Positions 1 to 6,998 of a stretch of DNA of 37,619 nucleotides are shown here, in pieces. Source of the stretch: Stenotrophomonas chelatiphaga. Its GTDB lineage: Bacteria > Pseudomonadota > Gammaproteobacteria > Xanthomonadales > Xanthomonadaceae. The stretch lies in contig NZ_LDJK01000026.1 of the NCBI RefSeq assembly GCF_001431535.1, positions 1 through 37,619 of the forward strand. Direction: 5' to 3'. The notes under the pieces were generated by a model, which worked only from the letters and a program-made list of their open reading frames with translations, was not told the DNA's origin and made no database searches. The stretch's first letter is position 1. Every line of letters starts with the position of its first letter. A program made the position numbers and the translations under genes.

Positions 1-1
1 C

Positions 2-44
2 GGCAGCGTCAGATGCTGCCTACCTGCCTACCTACCTGCCTACC
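2..44. repeat. Hairpin followed by TACC/TGCC tetranucleotide repeat
   Basis: A perfect 6-base inverted repeat (GGCAGC at 2-7, GCTGCC at 15-20) runs into a short tract of alternating CTGC and CTAC tetramers up to base 44. It lies 20 bases past the stop codon of the reductase gene on the minus strand, so the hairpin could help end that transcript, although no T-tract follows it in either direction. The simple repeat is too short to infer phase variation. Confidence 0.5.
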
Positions 45-64
45 GTCAACCATCTACCCGCGCA

Positions 65-805
65 TCACCCCATGTACAGGCCGCCGTTCACCGGATAGTC
101 GGCACCGGTCACATACGCCGCCTCATCCGACGCCAGCCAACCGCACAGTGCGGCCACTTCTTCCGGCTTGCCAAGGCGGCGGATCGGTACCGAGGCAGCC
201 AACCGGTCCAGCACGTCCGGTGGAAAGCTGCTGATCGCCTGGCTGGCGATATAACCGGGTGAGATGGTGTTCACCGTCACCCCGCGCGCAGCCACCTCCG
301 CGGCCAGCGCGCGGCTGAACCCGTGCATCGCCGCCTTCGCCGTGGCGAAGTTCACCTGGCCGATCTGGCCCTTGTGCGCGCTGACCGAGCCGATGTTGAT
401 GATGCGCCCCCAGCCGCGGGTGGCCATGCCATCCACTACCTGTTTGGTGATGTTGAACAGGGAGTTGAGGTTGGATGCCATCACCGCATTCCAGTCATCG
501 GCGCTCATCTGCCGGAACAGCACATCGCGGCTGCCACCGGAATTGTTGACCAGCACGTCGACCTCGCCGACATCGGCGCGCACCTTGGCGAAGGCCGCGG
601 CGGTGGAGCTCCAGTCGGTGGCGTTGCCTTCAGAGGCGATGAAGTCGAAGCCGAGGTCACGCTGCTCGCGCAGCCAGCCGGCCTTGCGCGGGGAGTTCGG
701 TGCGCAGCCGGCGACCACGGTGTGGCCCGAGCGGGCCAGCGTCTGGCAGATCGCAGTGCCGACACTGCCCATGCCACTGGTGACGTATGCGATGCGAAGG
801 GTCAT
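65..805 (-). CDS. phbB: Acetoacetyl-CoA reductase homologue (SDR family) with altered catalytic Tyr
   Basis: This 246-residue short-chain dehydrogenase follows the PhbB/PhaB pattern almost end to end: MTLRIAYVTSGMG at the N-terminus, the CAPNSPRKAGWL segment, DWNAVMASNLNSLFN, GWGRIINIGS and the C-terminal GADYPVNGGLYMG. PhaB enzymes reduce acetoacetyl-CoA to (R)-3-hydroxybutyryl-CoA with NADPH. Three conserved positions differ. The cofactor loop reads TSGMGSVG rather than TGGMGxxG, NNAG is NNSG, and the catalytic YxxxK is FATAK, with Phe153 in place of Tyr while Ser140 and Lys157 are kept. The start has a good Shine-Dalgarno (TGGAG) 6 bases upstream, and the gene follows the CitMHS gene by 31 bases, so it is the last gene of a porin-transporter-reductase operon. 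The family assignment is firm. Activity as a normal SDR is doubtful given Phe153; it may use another chemistry or have a binding role. Confidence 0.88.
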   Translation of the reverse strand: MTLRIAYVTSGMGSVGTAICQTLARSGHTVVAGCAPNSPRKAGWLREQRDLGFDFIASEGNATDWSSTAAAFAKVRADVGEVDVLVNNSGGSRDVLFRQMSADDWNAVMASNLNSLFNITKQVVDGMATRGWGRIINIGSVSAHKGQIGQVNFATAKAAMHGFSRALAAEVAARGVTVNTISPGYIASQAISSFPPDVLDRLAASVPIRRLGKPEEVAALCGWLASDEAAYVTGADYPVNGGLYMG

Positions 806-836
806 TTGCTTCTCCAGGTCCTGTGGCGGGGCCGTA

Positions 837-2168
837 TCAGGCGGCCAACGGGTACAGCGCGAACAGCAGGCTGCCAGCCATCAGCAGCAGTGAAATCAGC
901 ACCGCCCATTTCAGGGTGAACTTCTGGTGGTCGGCGAACTCGACTTTGGCCAGGCCGACCAGCAGGTAGGTCGAGGGCACCAGCGGGCTGAGCAGGTGCA
1001 CCGGCTGGCCGGCCAATGAGGCGCGGGCCATTTCCACCGGCGTGATGCCGTAGTTGCCGGCGGCCTCGGACAGGATCGGCAGCACGCCGAAGTAGAAGGC
1101 ATCGTTGGACATGAAGAAGGTGAACGGCATCGACGCCAGCGCGGTGATCACCGCCAGATATGGCCCCCAGCTTTCCGGGATGATGGCCAGGAAGCTGTGC
1201 GACATCGCTTCGACCATGCCGGTGTTGTTGAGGATGCCGGTGAAGATGCCGGCGGCGAAGATCAGCGACACCACCGACAGCACGTTGCCGGCGTGGTTGA
1301 CCACGCGACGGCGCTGCTCGGCCAGGTTCGGGTAGTTGATCACCAGCGCAATGGCGAAGCCCACCATGAACAGGATCGGCATCGGCAGCAGGCCCATGAT
1401 AAGCGCGGCCATCAGTGCGGCGGTCAGCCCGAAGTTGACCCACAGCAGCTTCGGGCGCTTGATGTCTTCGGCATCTTCCACGGTCGGCAGCGCATCCCCA
1501 TCGTCGGACACGCTGGAGTCCATCCACGAACCGCCCTGCGGCAGGGTCATCACGCCCAGCCGACGGCGCTCCTTCATGCCGAGGTACCACGCCAGCACCA
1601 GGATGCCGGCGCAGGCGATCACCATCGAAGGAATCAGCGGCACGAACACATCGGCCGGATCCACGTGCAGCGCGGTGGCCGCACGCGCGGTCGGCCCGCC
1701 CCACGGGGTGAGGTTCATCACACCGCCGGCGAGGATGGTCACGCAGGTCATGTTCAGTGCGTTCATGCCCAGCCGCCGGTACAGCGGCAGCATGGCCGAT
1801 ACGGTGATCATGTAGGTTGTCGAGCCATCGCCATCCAGCGAGATCAGCATCGCCAGCACGGCGGTGCCCATGACGATCTTCAGCGGATCGCCCTTGACCA
1901 CGTTGAGGATGACCCGCACCAGCGGATCGAACAGGCCGGCATCGATCATCACCCCGAAGTACAGGATGGCGAACATCAGCATGACGCCGGTGGGGGCGAT
2001 CTTCTTGATGCCGTCGAGCATCATTTCGTCGATGCCGGCGCCGAAGCCACCGAGCAGGGCGAAGATGATCGGGACGGTGATCAGGGCGACCAGCGGCGAC
2101 AGTCGCTTGCTCATGATCAAGTACATGAACGTAATGACCATGCCAAAGCCGAGGATGCTGAGCATCAT
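837..2168 (-). CDS. CitMHS-family citrate:metal/H+ symporter
   Basis: This 443-residue integral membrane protein has about twelve hydrophobic segments and the CitMHS hallmarks: an N-terminal MMLSILGFGMVITFMYLIM helix, LDGDGSTTYMITVSA near residue 115 and MNLTPWGGPTARAA near residue 150. The family (Bacillus CitM/CitH; a homologue is linked to citrate use in Xanthomonas) imports citrate complexed with a divalent metal together with protons across the inner membrane. A strong Shine-Dalgarno (AAGGAG) 7 bases before the first of two tandem ATG codons supports the start. It sits 53 bases after the porin gene and 31 before the reductase gene on the same strand. The divergent tctDE genes encode a tricarboxylate-type sensor, so citrate or a related tricarboxylate is the likely substrate. 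The exact substrate and metal cannot be read from sequence. Confidence 0.93.
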   Translation of the reverse strand: MMLSILGFGMVITFMYLIMSKRLSPLVALITVPIIFALLGGFGAGIDEMMLDGIKKIAPTGVMLMFAILYFGVMIDAGLFDPLVRVILNVVKGDPLKIVMGTAVLAMLISLDGDGSTTYMITVSAMLPLYRRLGMNALNMTCVTILAGGVMNLTPWGGPTARAATALHVDPADVFVPLIPSMVIACAGILVLAWYLGMKERRRLGVMTLPQGGSWMDSSVSDDGDALPTVEDAEDIKRPKLLWVNFGLTAALMAALIMGLLPMPILFMVGFAIALVINYPNLAEQRRRVVNHAGNVLSVVSLIFAAGIFTGILNNTGMVEAMSHSFLAIIPESWGPYLAVITALASMPFTFFMSNDAFYFGVLPILSEAAGNYGITPVEMARASLAGQPVHLLSPLVPSTYLLVGLAKVEFADHQKFTLKWAVLISLLLMAGSLLFALYPLAA

Positions 2169-2221
2169 CTGCGGACTCCTTGGGTATCAGTGCGGAAGGG
2201 GGAGGGGAGAGCGGGGGAGCA

Positions 2222-3409
2222 TCAGAAATCGAACTGCAGGCGGCCGGTGACGGCGCGCGTGCGGTCAACGGTGACGTCGGCCAGGCGGTCGCGGTTGCGG
2301 CTTTCGATCAGGTTGAGCATGAAGCGCAGGTTGTCGCGCAGGTACCAGTTGCCGCCCAGCGTCCACGCCTCGGTGCTGCCGTCGCGCAGGTCGGGCAGGC
2401 CGACCAGGTGCTGGTCACCGCGCATCTGGTCGTAGCGCAGCGCCAGTTCGAAGGCGCCGGCCTTGTGCCGGATATCCTTGATGCGGGCGAAGCGACCGGT
2501 CTTGCGGTCGTAGCCGCGCGACTCACCGGTCACGAACCAGCTGAGCATGCCGTAGCCGGCCAGCACCTTGCCGCGCTGCAGGCCGTCGTCGAACGTGGCG
2601 CCGCTGAACTCGCCCTGCCAGGACCACGGCCCACGCACCTGCGCGTACTCCAGCGACCACTTGTCCACGTCGGTATCGCGGCCCGCGGAGAAGTCGACCA
2701 GGGTCAGGCGGCTTTCATCGGACAGGTGACCGGCCGGGCGCGGGCGGATGCGCAGTCCGGGCGCACCGCTGGCACCGGGGTTGTCGTAGAGCTCGCGCGC
2801 TACCGAGACACCCAGGTGCAGCACGTCGCCGGCGGCGGGGCTCGGTGCCCACGTGGCGCGGCCACCGGCGGCACGGCCCTTGACCTGCCAGGCATCAATG
2901 CTTTCCAGGCTGTACAGGCTGGCTGCCCAGGTGAAGTCACCCGGGTTGGCCTGCCACGACGCCCCCAGCCGGTACAGCGGCGCCAGCGAGGTGCCGGCGT
3001 TGCCGCGTTCCAGGAAGCTGCCGTAGTTGGAGCCGGTACGGTCGTCCAGCGAGAAGTACTGCTTGAACTGACCGACGGTGAGCCGGCCGGCATCGCCAAA
3101 GCTGCGGCTCAGGTACACATCTTTCGCCTCGACCCGGTCACCGGAAAAGTCGGCTTCCATCTTGTAGTCGACCACGAAGAACTTGCCGGATACGTCAAGC
3201 CACGCACGGCGCACCTCGGTATCGTCCTTGTTCGGCGTACCGCGGCCATCATTGTCGAAGCTGGCGAAATCCAGATGCAGCCGCCCGCCGATCTCGGCGG
3301 TGACCGGCCGGTCATCGTCGGCGGCAACGGCTGGCGCAGCAGCAAACACGGTACAGGCGGCCATCGCACAGGAACCAACCGCCGACCAACGAACAGTGAA
3401 ACGATCCAC
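2222..3409 (-). CDS. OprO/OprP-type outer-membrane porin, citrate operon
   Basis: The protein is a beta-barrel porin of the phosphate-selective porin O/P family. After a signal peptide (hydrophobic stretch ending APAVAAD) come alternating amphipathic strands such as RRAWLDVSGKFFVVDYKMEADFSGD, a DVYLSRSFGDAGRLTVGQFKQYFSLDD segment typical of the family, and a C-terminal Phe (GRLQFDF) as in barrels handled by the Bam machinery. I place the start at a GTG (3407-3409) rather than the ATG at 3502. The GTG lies just after GGGAGGG and opens directly into the signal peptide (VDRFTVRWSAVGSC), giving about 395 residues. It is first in an operon with the CitMHS transporter and is probably the outer-membrane route for the same substrate. 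Paired CTGTCA repeats upstream are a candidate TctD site. Family membership alone does not show phosphate specificity. Confidence 0.88.
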   Translation of the reverse strand: MDRFTVRWSAVGSCAMAACTVFAAAPAVAADDDRPVTAEIGGRLHLDFASFDNDGRGTPNKDDTEVRRAWLDVSGKFFVVDYKMEADFSGDRVEAKDVYLSRSFGDAGRLTVGQFKQYFSLDDRTGSNYGSFLERGNAGTSLAPLYRLGASWQANPGDFTWAASLYSLESIDAWQVKGRAAGGRATWAPSPAAGDVLHLGVSVARELYDNPGASGAPGLRIRPRPAGHLSDESRLTLVDFSAGRDTDVDKWSLEYAQVRGPWSWQGEFSGATFDDGLQRGKVLAGYGMLSWFVTGESRGYDRKTGRFARIKDIRHKAGAFELALRYDQMRGDQHLVGLPDLRDGSTEAWTLGGNWYLRDNLRFMLNLIESRNRDRLADVTVDRTRAVTGRLQFDF

Positions 3410-3491
3410 AAACCCTCCCAGGTGCGCGCCCGGCGCGCGGCCAACGTGGGCACCCGGAACGGATGCGAGGCCGCAGTCTCGGCCCAGCAAG

Positions 3492-3508
3492 CTGTCATTC
3501 ACCTGTCA
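3492..3508. promoter_or_regulatory. Candidate TctD-binding direct repeat
   Basis: CTGTCA occurs at 3492-3497 and again at 3503-3508, an 11-base period, about 85 bases upstream of the porin start. OmpR-family regulators commonly bind direct repeats spaced about one helical turn, and tctD, an OmpR-family gene, lies next door. The whole 20-base block is also bounded by GCTG and CAGC. The assignment to TctD is inference from position. Confidence 0.4.
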
Positions 3509-3559
3509 GCGGTTTGTGCAGCGCAGCGAAACCCGCGCGATTCCGGCCCCTATCCGTCC

Positions 3560-3581
3560 GCCGAGCACGGCTCGGCGCTAC
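3560..3581 (-). repeat. SMAG/REP-like palindrome
   Basis: GCCGAGC (3560-3566) and GCTCGGC (3570-3576) form a 7-base stem with an ACG loop. It is followed by CTAC, so read on the minus strand the element begins GTAG, the SMAG signature. A run of five T lies just beyond it on the plus strand. It sits in the gene-free stretch between the porin and tctD. Confidence 0.75.
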
Positions 3582-3630
3582 CGCTTTTTGTTCCTTCATA
3601 CGCGGCCTGCAGCAGCCGGGAAACCCTCAG

Positions 3631-3733
3631 GGCGATGGGCGGGGCGGGTATGCGGGGCCTTGAGCGGCAGGAGCCGCGAAGAGCTACATGGACGTACTTG
3701 CGCGTGCCCCGCATACCCACCCCGCCCGTCGCC
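3631..3733. repeat. Long imperfect inverted repeat (27-base arms) with structured loop
   Basis: Bases 3631-3657 and 3707-3733 are reverse complements apart from two positions. The 49-base loop contains a second hairpin (GCGGC/GCCGC at 3664-3677) and the core CTACATGGACGTACTT. This is far longer than a terminator stem and lies in the 424-base gene-free region 3410-3833 between the divergent citrate operons. It looks like a member of a larger non-coding repeat family of these genomes. I see no open frame in it with a credible ribosome-binding site. Confidence 0.7.
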
Positions 3734-3800
3734 AACCCGTAGCCCAGCTCCAAAGCCAGCCGCGAACGCGCATCAGCCGTTCGATCCACCGCCCGTGCGT

Positions 3801-3806
3801 TAGCAT
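3801..3806 (+). promoter_or_regulatory. Candidate -10 box for tctD operon
   Basis: TAGCAT fits the TANNNT -10 pattern and lies 27 bases before the tctD ATG. I see no good -35 match, so an activator, possibly TctD itself, may be needed. The evidence is weak. Confidence 0.3.
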
Positions 3807-3833
3807 CTCCACTCCCCCGTACCCGACAACCGC

Positions 3834-4532
3834 ATGCGCCTGCTGCTGGTCGAAGACAACCCGGACCTCGCCGATGCCATCGTCCGCCGCATGCGCCGCA
3901 ACGGCCACGCCGTCGACTGGCAATCCGACGGACTGGCCGCCGCCAGCGTGCTGCGCTACCAGAGCTTCGACCTGGTGGTGCTGGACATCGGCCTGCCCAA
4001 ACTGGACGGCCTGCGCGTGCTGGCCGGCATGCGCGAACGCGGTGACAGCACCCCGGTACTGATGCTCACCGCCCGCGACGGCATCGAAGACCGCGTGCAG
4101 GCGCTGGACGTGGGTGCCGATGACTATCTCGGCAAGCCCTTCGATTTCCGCGAATTCGAAGCGCGCTGCCGCGTGCTGCTGCGCCGCGCGCGCGGCCAGG
4201 CCAGCGAACTGGTGCAGATCGGCGGGTTCCAGTTCGACAACGCCGCGCACCGCGTCAGCCTGGACGGCGAACTGATCGAACTGCCCAACCGCGAATTCCG
4301 CCTGCTGGAGATCCTGGTCGGCCGGCTGGGGCAGGTGGTCGGCAAGGACGAGATCGGCAATGGGCTGTTCGGCTTCGACGACGAAGCCGGGCCGAATGCC
4401 ATCGAACTGTATGTCGGCCGGCTGCGCCGCAAGCTGGCCGCCGCGCCGCTGCGCATCGTCACCGTGCGCGGTGTGGGCTACATGCTGGAAGCCGTGGACG
4501 CGACCGACGGGGGCATCGATGCACCCGCGTGA
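3834..4532 (+). CDS. tctD: TctD-type response regulator (OmpR family)
   Basis: This 232-residue response regulator has an N-terminal receiver domain: acidic pocket Glu7-Asp8, phospho-acceptor Asp51 in VVLDIGLPKLDG, Thr79 and Lys101 in GKPFD. A C-terminal winged helix follows (ELPNREFRLLEILVGRLGQVV, then NAIELYVGRLRRKL and VRGVGYML). TctD activates tricarboxylate uptake genes in response to TctE. Here the neighbours are a citrate-type transporter and porin transcribed divergently, which fits that role. No Shine-Dalgarno is apparent before the ATG. The 3' end overlaps the tctE start by 14 bases, which implies translational coupling. The closest alternative name would be another member of the TctD/QseB group. 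Confidence 0.88.
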   Translation: MRLLLVEDNPDLADAIVRRMRRNGHAVDWQSDGLAAASVLRYQSFDLVVLDIGLPKLDGLRVLAGMRERGDSTPVLMLTARDGIEDRVQALDVGADDYLGKPFDFREFEARCRVLLRRARGQASELVQIGGFQFDNAAHRVSLDGELIELPNREFRLLEILVGRLGQVVGKDEIGNGLFGFDDEAGPNAIELYVGRLRRKLAAAPLRIVTVRGVGYMLEAVDATDGGIDAPA

Positions 4533-5913
4533 GCGGCAGCGCCCGGCGTCGCTGCGGCGCACGCTGACGCTGTACCTGGGCGCATTGCTGGCGGTGTTCG
4601 CGGTCGCCCTGCTGTTCGCCGCGCGCGACTACGGGCAGCGTGCGGCGAACCGTTCCTACGACCACCTGCTGGTGTCCTCGGCGCTGTCCATCGCCGATTC
4701 GGTGGCGCTGGTCGACGGCCAGTGGCAGGTCGACCTGCCGTATGCGGCGCTGGACCTGCTGGCGATGGCGCCGGAAGACCGGGTGTTCTATCGCGTGGCG
4801 GACAGTCGCGGCGCGCTGATCACCGGCTATGGCGACCTGCCGCCGGTGCCGCGCAGCATCAACGGGCACGGTGATGCACCGGCCTTGTTCGACGCGCCGT
4901 ACAGCGGAGAAACCGTGCGTTTCGTGGTGGTGGCGCGCAACCTGTCATCGCCTTCGGCGCAGGGCGAGGTGCAGGTCCAGGTCGGGCAGACCCGGCGTGC
5001 GCGCGAAGCGCTCGCGCAGGAGATGGTGAACCGCGCGCTGCTGGCGATCACCGTGCTGTCGCTGCTGTCGCTGGCGCTGGTCGGTGTCGGCGTGCACCGC
5101 GCATTCCGTCCGCTGGTGCGGGTGGAGCGCGAGCTGTCGCGGCGCGAGCCGTCCGACCTGCGTCCGTTGGACGCCCACGTGCCACGTGAAATGGACCAGA
5201 TGGTCGCCGCGCTGAACCGCTTCATGGGCCGGTTGTCCAGCAGCAACGAGACGCTGCGCTCGTTCATGGCCGAAGCCGCGCACCAGATGCGCACGCCGCT
5301 GGCGGCGCTGCGGGCGCAGGCGCAGCTGGCGCTGGATGACGAGGAGCCGGAGGACATGCGTCGCAGCCTGCTGGCGATCGAACGCAATGCCAGCCACATG
5401 AGCCGCCTGCTCAACCAGCTGCTCAGCGATGCCAGCGTGATCCACCGCGCCAACCTGCAGCGCTACGCGCCGGTGGATCTCGCCGAGACCGTCCACCAGG
5501 CGCTGCACGAGGCCGTGCCCCAGGTGGAACCGATCCCACGCGTGCACCTTGCGATGAGCACCGGACCGGTGTGGGTGCAGGGTGATGCGCTGTTGCTGCG
5601 CGAGGCGATCAAGAACCTGATCGACAACGCCATCAAGTACAGTGGCGCGGCGCCGTTGCAGGTCGCCCTGACCCTGGACGGCGACACGGCCCTGCTGACC
5701 ATCGCCGACCATGGCCCGGGCATCGCGCCCGGCGATGCCGAACGGGTGTTCGAGCGCTTCGCGCGCGGCGAAGGCGCCGCTGCCGGCGGGGCCGGGCTGG
5801 GGCTCGCCATCGTCAAGCGCGTGGTGGATGCGCACGCTGGCCGGATCGATCTTTCCAACCGTCGCGAAGGGGGCCTGGTGGCCACCATCGCATTGCCCCG
5901 GAGCCACGCATGA
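4519..5913 (+). CDS. tctE: TctE-type sensor histidine kinase
   Basis: This 464-residue membrane kinase starts at ATG 4519 (MHPRERQRPASLRR), inside the end of tctD. An in-frame extension further upstream lacks family similarity. The order is a transmembrane helix at about residues 15-35, a periplasmic domain (about 36-170) resembling the TctE N-terminal sensor, and a second helix at about 173-195. HAMP-like linker and HisKA follow, with the H-box AEAAHQMRTPLAALRAQ (His255), then the ATPase domain with N-box IKNLIDNAIKYS, the DHGPGI G1 box and GAGLGLAIVKRVVDAHAG. It should phosphorylate TctD Asp51. The gene overlaps the following solute-binding protein gene by 4 bases (ATGA), suggesting that the binding protein works with this sensor. 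Confidence 0.88.
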   Translation: MHPRERQRPASLRRTLTLYLGALLAVFAVALLFAARDYGQRAANRSYDHLLVSSALSIADSVALVDGQWQVDLPYAALDLLAMAPEDRVFYRVADSRGALITGYGDLPPVPRSINGHGDAPALFDAPYSGETVRFVVVARNLSSPSAQGEVQVQVGQTRRAREALAQEMVNRALLAITVLSLLSLALVGVGVHRAFRPLVRVERELSRREPSDLRPLDAHVPREMDQMVAALNRFMGRLSSSNETLRSFMAEAAHQMRTPLAALRAQAQLALDDEEPEDMRRSLLAIERNASHMSRLLNQLLSDASVIHRANLQRYAPVDLAETVHQALHEAVPQVEPIPRVHLAMSTGPVWVQGDALLLREAIKNLIDNAIKYSGAAPLQVALTLDGDTALLTIADHGPGIAPGDAERVFERFARGEGAAAGGAGLGLAIVKRVVDAHAGRIDLSNRREGGLVATIALPRSHA

Positions 5914-6962
5914 TCCGCCAGATGACGCTGTTCACGCTGCTGCTGTGGGGGGCGGTGGCCGCTGCCGCACCTGGCGACGTACAGCGTTTCGCCGCAACCG
6001 GGCCCGCCAACGCGCAGCTGCGCATCCATGGTTCGACCGACATCGAAGTATTCGCCGTGGTGATCGCCGACTACCAGCGCCTGCATCCGGGAACGGAAGT
6101 GGTGTACGAGGACATCATCACCCAGGACCTGCACGCGCGCTTCCTTCGCGAGCGGAACGGGCCCGCCTCGGCCGACCTGTTGATTTCCAGTGGCATGGAT
6201 CTGCAGGCCAAGCTGGTCAACGACGGCCATGCCCTGGCCCATCGCTCGCCACAGACCGAGGCGCTGCCCGGTTGGGCGCAGTGGCGCAGCGAGGCCTTCG
6301 GGATCAGCTACGAGCCGGTGGCGATGGTCTACAACACCCGCACGCTGCCGGCCGCGCGCGTCCCGCGTACGCGGCGCCAGTTGCTGGACCTGCTGCGCGC
6401 GCCGGATGCCCCGCTGCGTGGGCGGGTCGGCACCTATGACATCAACCGCAGCAGCGTCGGCTACCTGCTGGCCACGCAGGATGCGCAGCGTGGCAGCATG
6501 GCCGGTGCGCTGCTGGGCGCGCTGGGCGACAACCGGGTGCTGCTGGAAGAGCGCACCGGGGTGCTGCTGGACAAGGTCAGCAGCGGCGAGCTGTCACTGG
6601 TGTACAACGTGCTCGGTTCGTATGCCCAGGCGCGCATCGATGACGGTGAACCGCTGGGCATCGTCGAACCGGAGGACTACACGCTGGTGATGCTGCGCAC
6701 CGCGGTGATACCGCGCAATGCGCGCAACACGGCCGAAGCGCGGCGCTTCCTCGATTACCTGCTGTCCCCGCGCGGCCAGCAGGTGCTGTCCCGCGAAGCC
6801 CGGTTGATGCCGATCGTGCGCGGCGGCGCGACGCGCAACGGCAGCCCGGAGCGCAACCTGCGGCCGATCCAGCTCGGGCCGGGATTGCTGGTCTACCTGG
6901 ATGCGCTGAAGCGGCGGCAGTTCCTGGACGCCTGGAACAGCAGCATGCGCCCAGCGCGGTAG
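5910..6962 (+). CDS. Periplasmic solute-binding protein of the TctDE operon
   Basis: This 350-residue protein has a cleavable signal peptide (MIRQMTLFTLLLWGAVAAAA) and a family-1-like extracellular solute-binding fold. The lobe-1 segment is RIHGSTDIEVFAVVIADYQ, followed by VVYEDIITQDLHARF, DLLISSGMDLQAKLV, EPVAMVYNTRTLP and FLDYLLSPRGQQVLSREARLMP, as in iron/thiamine-type binding proteins. No ABC permease or ATPase gene is next to it. Its ATG overlaps the tctE stop, so the three genes form one operon. From this arrangement I infer that it delivers ligand to TctE or acts as its co-sensor rather than serving a transporter. It is not the TctC-family protein of the classical tricarboxylate transporter, which has a different sequence signature. 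The ligand is unknown. Confidence 0.8.
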   Translation: MIRQMTLFTLLLWGAVAAAAPGDVQRFAATGPANAQLRIHGSTDIEVFAVVIADYQRLHPGTEVVYEDIITQDLHARFLRERNGPASADLLISSGMDLQAKLVNDGHALAHRSPQTEALPGWAQWRSEAFGISYEPVAMVYNTRTLPAARVPRTRRQLLDLLRAPDAPLRGRVGTYDINRSSVGYLLATQDAQRGSMAGALLGALGDNRVLLEERTGVLLDKVSSGELSLVYNVLGSYAQARIDDGEPLGIVEPEDYTLVMLRTAVIPRNARNTAEARRFLDYLLSPRGQQVLSREARLMPIVRGGATRNGSPERNLRPIQLGPGLLVYLDALKRRQFLDAWNSSMRPAR

Positions 6963-6989
6963 CGCACGGCCGACGGAAGTCGGCCCTAC
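6959..6989 (+). repeat. SMAG element overlapping a -10 box
   Basis: The element starts GTAG (6959-6962) and ends CTAC (6986-6989), with a perfect stem GGCCGAC/GTCGGCC (6968-6985) around a GGAA loop. Its terminal CTAC supplies the first bases of the TACAAT box before the response regulator gene. It also lies just past the binding-protein stop codon, so it could serve as terminator-like structure and promoter edge at once. Confidence 0.75.
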
Positions 6990-6992
6990 AAT
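6987..6992 (+). promoter_or_regulatory. Candidate -10 box, leaderless start
   Basis: TACAAT is a good -10 match only 6 bases before the ATG at 6999. Transcription would begin at or next to the start codon, consistent with the lack of any Shine-Dalgarno sequence. No clear -35 box is visible; that position falls in the SMAG hairpin. Confidence 0.5.
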
Positions 6993-6998
6993 GCCCGC

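Noticed and set aside
3409..3502. Longer N-terminus of the citrate-operon porin starting at ATG 3502
   Set aside because: It would put 31 non-signal residues before a clear signal peptide and include the CTGTCA repeats. The GTG at 3409 has GGGAGGG just upstream.
5910..6962. Binding protein as TctC of a TctABC transporter
   Set aside because: The sequence has the family-1-like iron/thiamine type pattern rather than TctC features, and no tctA or tctB lies nearby.
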